NCBI RefSeq assembly: GCF_000720115.1
Contig: NZ_JOIR01000015.1
Coordinates: 67,956 to 131,955, forward strand
Direction of reading: 5' to 3'
Source: Streptomyces sp. NRRL F-2580
GTDB lineage: Bacteria > Actinomycetota > Actinomycetes > Streptomycetales > Streptomycetaceae
Length of the DNA stretch: 64,000 bases
Shown: positions 62,143-64,000 of the stretch, in pieces
Layout: the number at the start of each line of letters is the position of its first letter
How positions within the stretch are numbered: position 1 is the first letter of the stretch
Translations under genes and position numbers: made by a program
The notes under the pieces: generated by a model
What the model was told of the DNA's origin: nothing
What the model saw: the letters and a program-made list of their open reading frames with translations, nothing else
The model's database searches: none

Positions 62143-62624
62143 AGCTCTACCGCGTGCTCGTCACGTTCGACGGCTCTGCGAGCGGGAGCCTGCCAGGACC
62201 AGCCGTGCCGCTTCAGCAGCCGCCACACCGTCGCCACCGACAGGCTCACCCGAAGATGCCGGCAGATCAACGTCTGGACCCGAGCCAGGGTCCAGCGTTC
62301 GTCTTCATAGCCGTGCCGTGCGCCGACGGGCCGCGGGCACGGCTGCCGTGCGTGCCCGAGCCTTCCCACGCGGGCACCCCCGGCGATCAGGCCTTCCAGC
62401 AGGGCGGTGAAGACACCGGCGTCGCGCCAGACGCGGAAGCGGCCGTAGACGGTGGCCCACGGGCCGAACTCGGCAGGCATCTCCCGCCACTGGGCACTGG
62501 ACCTGAACCGCCAGATCACCCCTCGAACTGCTCCCGCAACCGCCGGGTACGGGCCGTACCTACCGATCGGCAGGTACGGCTCGATGAACTTCCACTGGGC
62601 ATTGGTGAGTTGCCTGCGTGTCAC
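62052..62624 (-). CDS. Chimeric transposase frame: IS5-type N-terminus fused to IS630 first ORF
   Basis: GTG 62624 starts an IS5-family N-terminus (RRQLTNAQWKFIEPYLPIGRYG, SAQWREMPAEFGPWATVYGRF) that runs to about residue 80. From about residue 104 it is IS630 (GYEDERWTLARVQTLICRHLRVS, HGWSWQAPARRAVERDEHAVELWKKEVW). The IS630 helix-turn-helix start and the IS5 catalytic part are both missing, so the fusion cannot be a normal transposase. It shows one element was deleted into the other. Confidence 0.75.
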   Translation of the reverse strand: MTRRQLTNAQWKFIEPYLPIGRYGPYPAVAGAVRGVIWRFRSSAQWREMPAEFGPWATVYGRFRVWRDAGVFTALLEGLIAGGARVGRLGHARQPCPRPVGARHGYEDERWTLARVQTLICRHLRVSLSVATVWRLLKRHGWSWQAPARRAVERDEHAVELWKKEVWPRVKASRRRPGPGSSSRTKPASR

Positions 62625-62773
62625 GACCACAGTCCTACCGGGTTCCACCCCGCGAAGAGGCAGAAGCCAGGAGTTGATCACGCCATCACACAGGCCCTAG
62701 CAGGCTGGCGGGGTGACCGGCGGTGAGCGAATACCGGGTACTTCGTACGGGCGGCCGTCGGTAGGTTCGCGGC

Positions 62774-63562
62774 ATGGTCTACAAGTTTGGTCCTAACGAG
62801 CAATGCCTGCGGCGCTGCCAGGCGGTAATCCCAGTAATCCTGCGGGCGGCCGATGAGGTCACCAGCCAAGGAGTGCGGGTGCTGGTCGAGCACCGAGACG
62901 TCGTTCGCCCGCTCATGGGCTGGTGGCAGTTCACCAATCGCACTGCCAAGGCCATGGTCTCGCTGTACGACCAGGGCTACACCGTGGAGGCCGCGCCCCT
63001 GATGCGCAACCTCCTGGGGCACGCCTACGCCATGAACTGGCTCGCCGACACCGGAGTGCCGGCCGTCGTCGCGCTCTCCGCGTACTGGAGCGAGCACCAG
63101 CGGAAGTTCGCCAAGAACGTCGACGCGACCTGGAACCTGCCGGAACCCGTGACGGTGGCACCGGCTGAACCGCTCGTATTCGCCAACGCCGAGAGCGAGC
63201 GCATGCACAAGAAGCTGCTCGGCGAGCTGAGCAACTTCGACACCCTGCTCGTGGCCTACGGGACGCCCGACGTGTATCCCGTCTACCGACATCAGTCCGC
63301 CTACTCTCACACCATCGGCGCGACCGCCGACGCGTTCCTGGTCGTCGACGACGGCAAACTGAAATTCACCACCGAGCCCAAGGGCGGCGAGGCGGACATC
63401 ACCGCGGAGCGTCTCTGGATCCCCGTGGCCCTGCTCCAGGCCGCAGCGGCAATCAGCCCGCTGCTCGTGGGAAATCCGATGAAGCCAACCATCGACAAAG
63501 CGCTCGGAGATCTTGGCCTGCCTCGGACGCTGCTGAACCTCCAACGCGCCCGCCCGCTGTAG
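62774..63562 (+). CDS. DUF5677-like helical protein
   Basis: 262 residues, helical, with the segments MVSLYDQGYTVEAAPLMRNLLGHAYAMNWL, then SAYWSEHQRKFAKN and YRHQSAYSHTIGATADA; the paired Arg/His residues resemble DUF5677/HEPN-like proteins. ATG 62774 lacks a ribosome-binding site, but TAGGTT lies 7 bases upstream, suggesting a leaderless start. It lies between two insertion sequences. Family name from memory, role unknown (abortive infection or RNA cleavage is a guess). Confidence 0.6.
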   Translation: MVYKFGPNEQCLRRCQAVIPVILRAADEVTSQGVRVLVEHRDVVRPLMGWWQFTNRTAKAMVSLYDQGYTVEAAPLMRNLLGHAYAMNWLADTGVPAVVALSAYWSEHQRKFAKNVDATWNLPEPVTVAPAEPLVFANAESERMHKKLLGELSNFDTLLVAYGTPDVYPVYRHQSAYSHTIGATADAFLVVDDGKLKFTTEPKGGEADITAERLWIPVALLQAAAAISPLLVGNPMKPTIDKALGDLGLPRTLLNLQRARPL

Positions 63563-63904
63563 CGGACGTGAGGGGCTGCCGCGCCGCCAGCGCAGGCTCT
63601 TGGAGGTGGGACGGACCTTGACCTGGGTGATCGGGGCAGCGAGTACGGTCGGGAGCACCGGGTGCGGTCCTGGCCAGCAGAGGCCGCGACACGGGCGTGC
63701 CCCGGCTCCTCAGACGGCTGGCCCTTCGCCGCGACCGCAGCCTCCGCCCCGACCTCGAACAGGCTCCTCTTCACCCCGGCTGTCGCGGGTCAAAGAGGTG
63801 TCGTTTTACGAAAGGGGCTTGCCCACGGCCACTGACCTGTGGAAATGGAAGATCACCGAGTTCGGGGGGTCCCACCTCCGGTCACACCTGCGGTCCCCCG
63901 CCTA
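63563..63904. other. Gap without recognised gene
   Basis: About 340 bases before the IS5 end. Short frames read MKRSLFEVGAEAAVAAKG on the minus strand and SFYERGLPTATDLWKW on the plus strand, but neither continues as a family I know. Likely insertion-sequence or gene debris. Confidence 0.4.
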
Positions 63905-64000
63905 GGCAGTGTCTTCAAAGGGGCTTTAGCCAGAGGAACAGGGACGCGATGGTGACGGCTGCCTGGTAGGACTCGCGGGTTTTGTCATAGCGAGTGGCGA
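63905..64000 (-). mobile_element. IS5-family element, transposase C-terminus (partial, runs off the window)
   Basis: On the minus strand the frame from 64000 reads ATRYDKTRESYQAAVTIASL and ends at TGA 63917-63915, the conserved C-terminus of IS5-family transposases. The outer end is GGCAGTGTCTTC at 63905, probably the terminal inverted repeat; CTAG (63902-63905) touches it. The rest of the element lies to the right. Confidence 0.78.

Larger units (their letters stand above)
61519..62700 (-). mobile_element. Composite IS remnant: IS630 3' part joined to IS5 5' part
   Basis: The IS630 part spans about 61519-62320 and lacks its right end; the IS5 part spans about 62320-62700 and lacks its left end, meeting between 62312 and 62384. 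The IS5 end at 62672-62700 carries GGGCCTGTGTGATG on the minus strand and is followed by CTAG. No matching inverted terminal repeats of either element can be found at both sides, consistent with decay. Confidence 0.7.

Overview
The window reads as a Streptomyces chromosome. G+C is very high, with strong third-position bias, frequent GTG/TTG starts and many 4-base start/stop overlaps. There is a coelichelin siderophore locus, a 'conservon' (cvn) operon with a CYP157-type P450, Tat/lipoprotein exports and several genes that look leaderless. No rRNA, tRNA or CRISPR array was seen.

1-15.1 kb: the coelichelin (cch) cluster. cchH (non-ribosomal peptide synthetase, running off the left edge), cchG (exporter), cchF (binding lipoprotein), cchE (ATPase), cchD and cchC (permeases) and cchB (ornithine hydroxylase) lie on the minus strand; cchA (formyltransferase) is divergent. 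Iron-box-like 19-mers sit in front of cchF and in the cchB/cchA gap. A 2-oxoglutarate/Fe(II) oxygenase gene and debris of two dead genes mark the right boundary.

15.6-21.4 kb: response regulator, histidine kinase, ABC ATPase and an FtsX-type permease in one minus-strand operon. 21.5-29.3 kb: glycosyltransferase, ThpR-like phosphodiesterase, Tat-exported class A beta-lactamase, a DinB/maleylpyruvate-isomerase-like protein, a giant HEAT-like protein and a phosphoesterase.

29.3-36.4 kb: an envelope thiol-redox island. It holds a CAP-domain protein, a four-gene split-DsbD system (thioredoxin lipoprotein, TlpA, CcdA, DsbD-alpha-like lipoprotein) and a two-component system. Two promoters here share an almost identical 22-bp element placed exactly 57 bp before the -10 hexamer.

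36.4-45.8 kb: a frameshifted pseudogene, a small membrane protein and an ECF41 sigma gene read from back-to-back copies of the same promoter, tandem paralogues, and an overlapping operon (methyltransferase, CDGSH, haem-oxygenase-like diiron protein, HAD). Two VOC proteins and a resuscitation-promoting-factor-like protein follow.

46.1-48.3 kb: a C-methyltransferase/terpene synthase pair, probably making a methylated non-canonical terpene. 48.3-52.6 kb: cvnABCD plus a P450 without the ExxR motif. 52.6-55.4 kb: a STAS-like protein, a GH64 glucanase with a LacI-type operator, and a decapitated NPCBM carbohydrate-active enzyme. At about 55.43 kb a rearrangement joint abuts that gene to an equally decapitated RHS polymorphic toxin (to 59.3 kb), followed by candidate immunity genes, one frameshifted. 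From 61.5 kb the window is insertion-sequence territory: an IS5/IS630 chimera, a DUF5677-like gene and the end of another IS5-family element.
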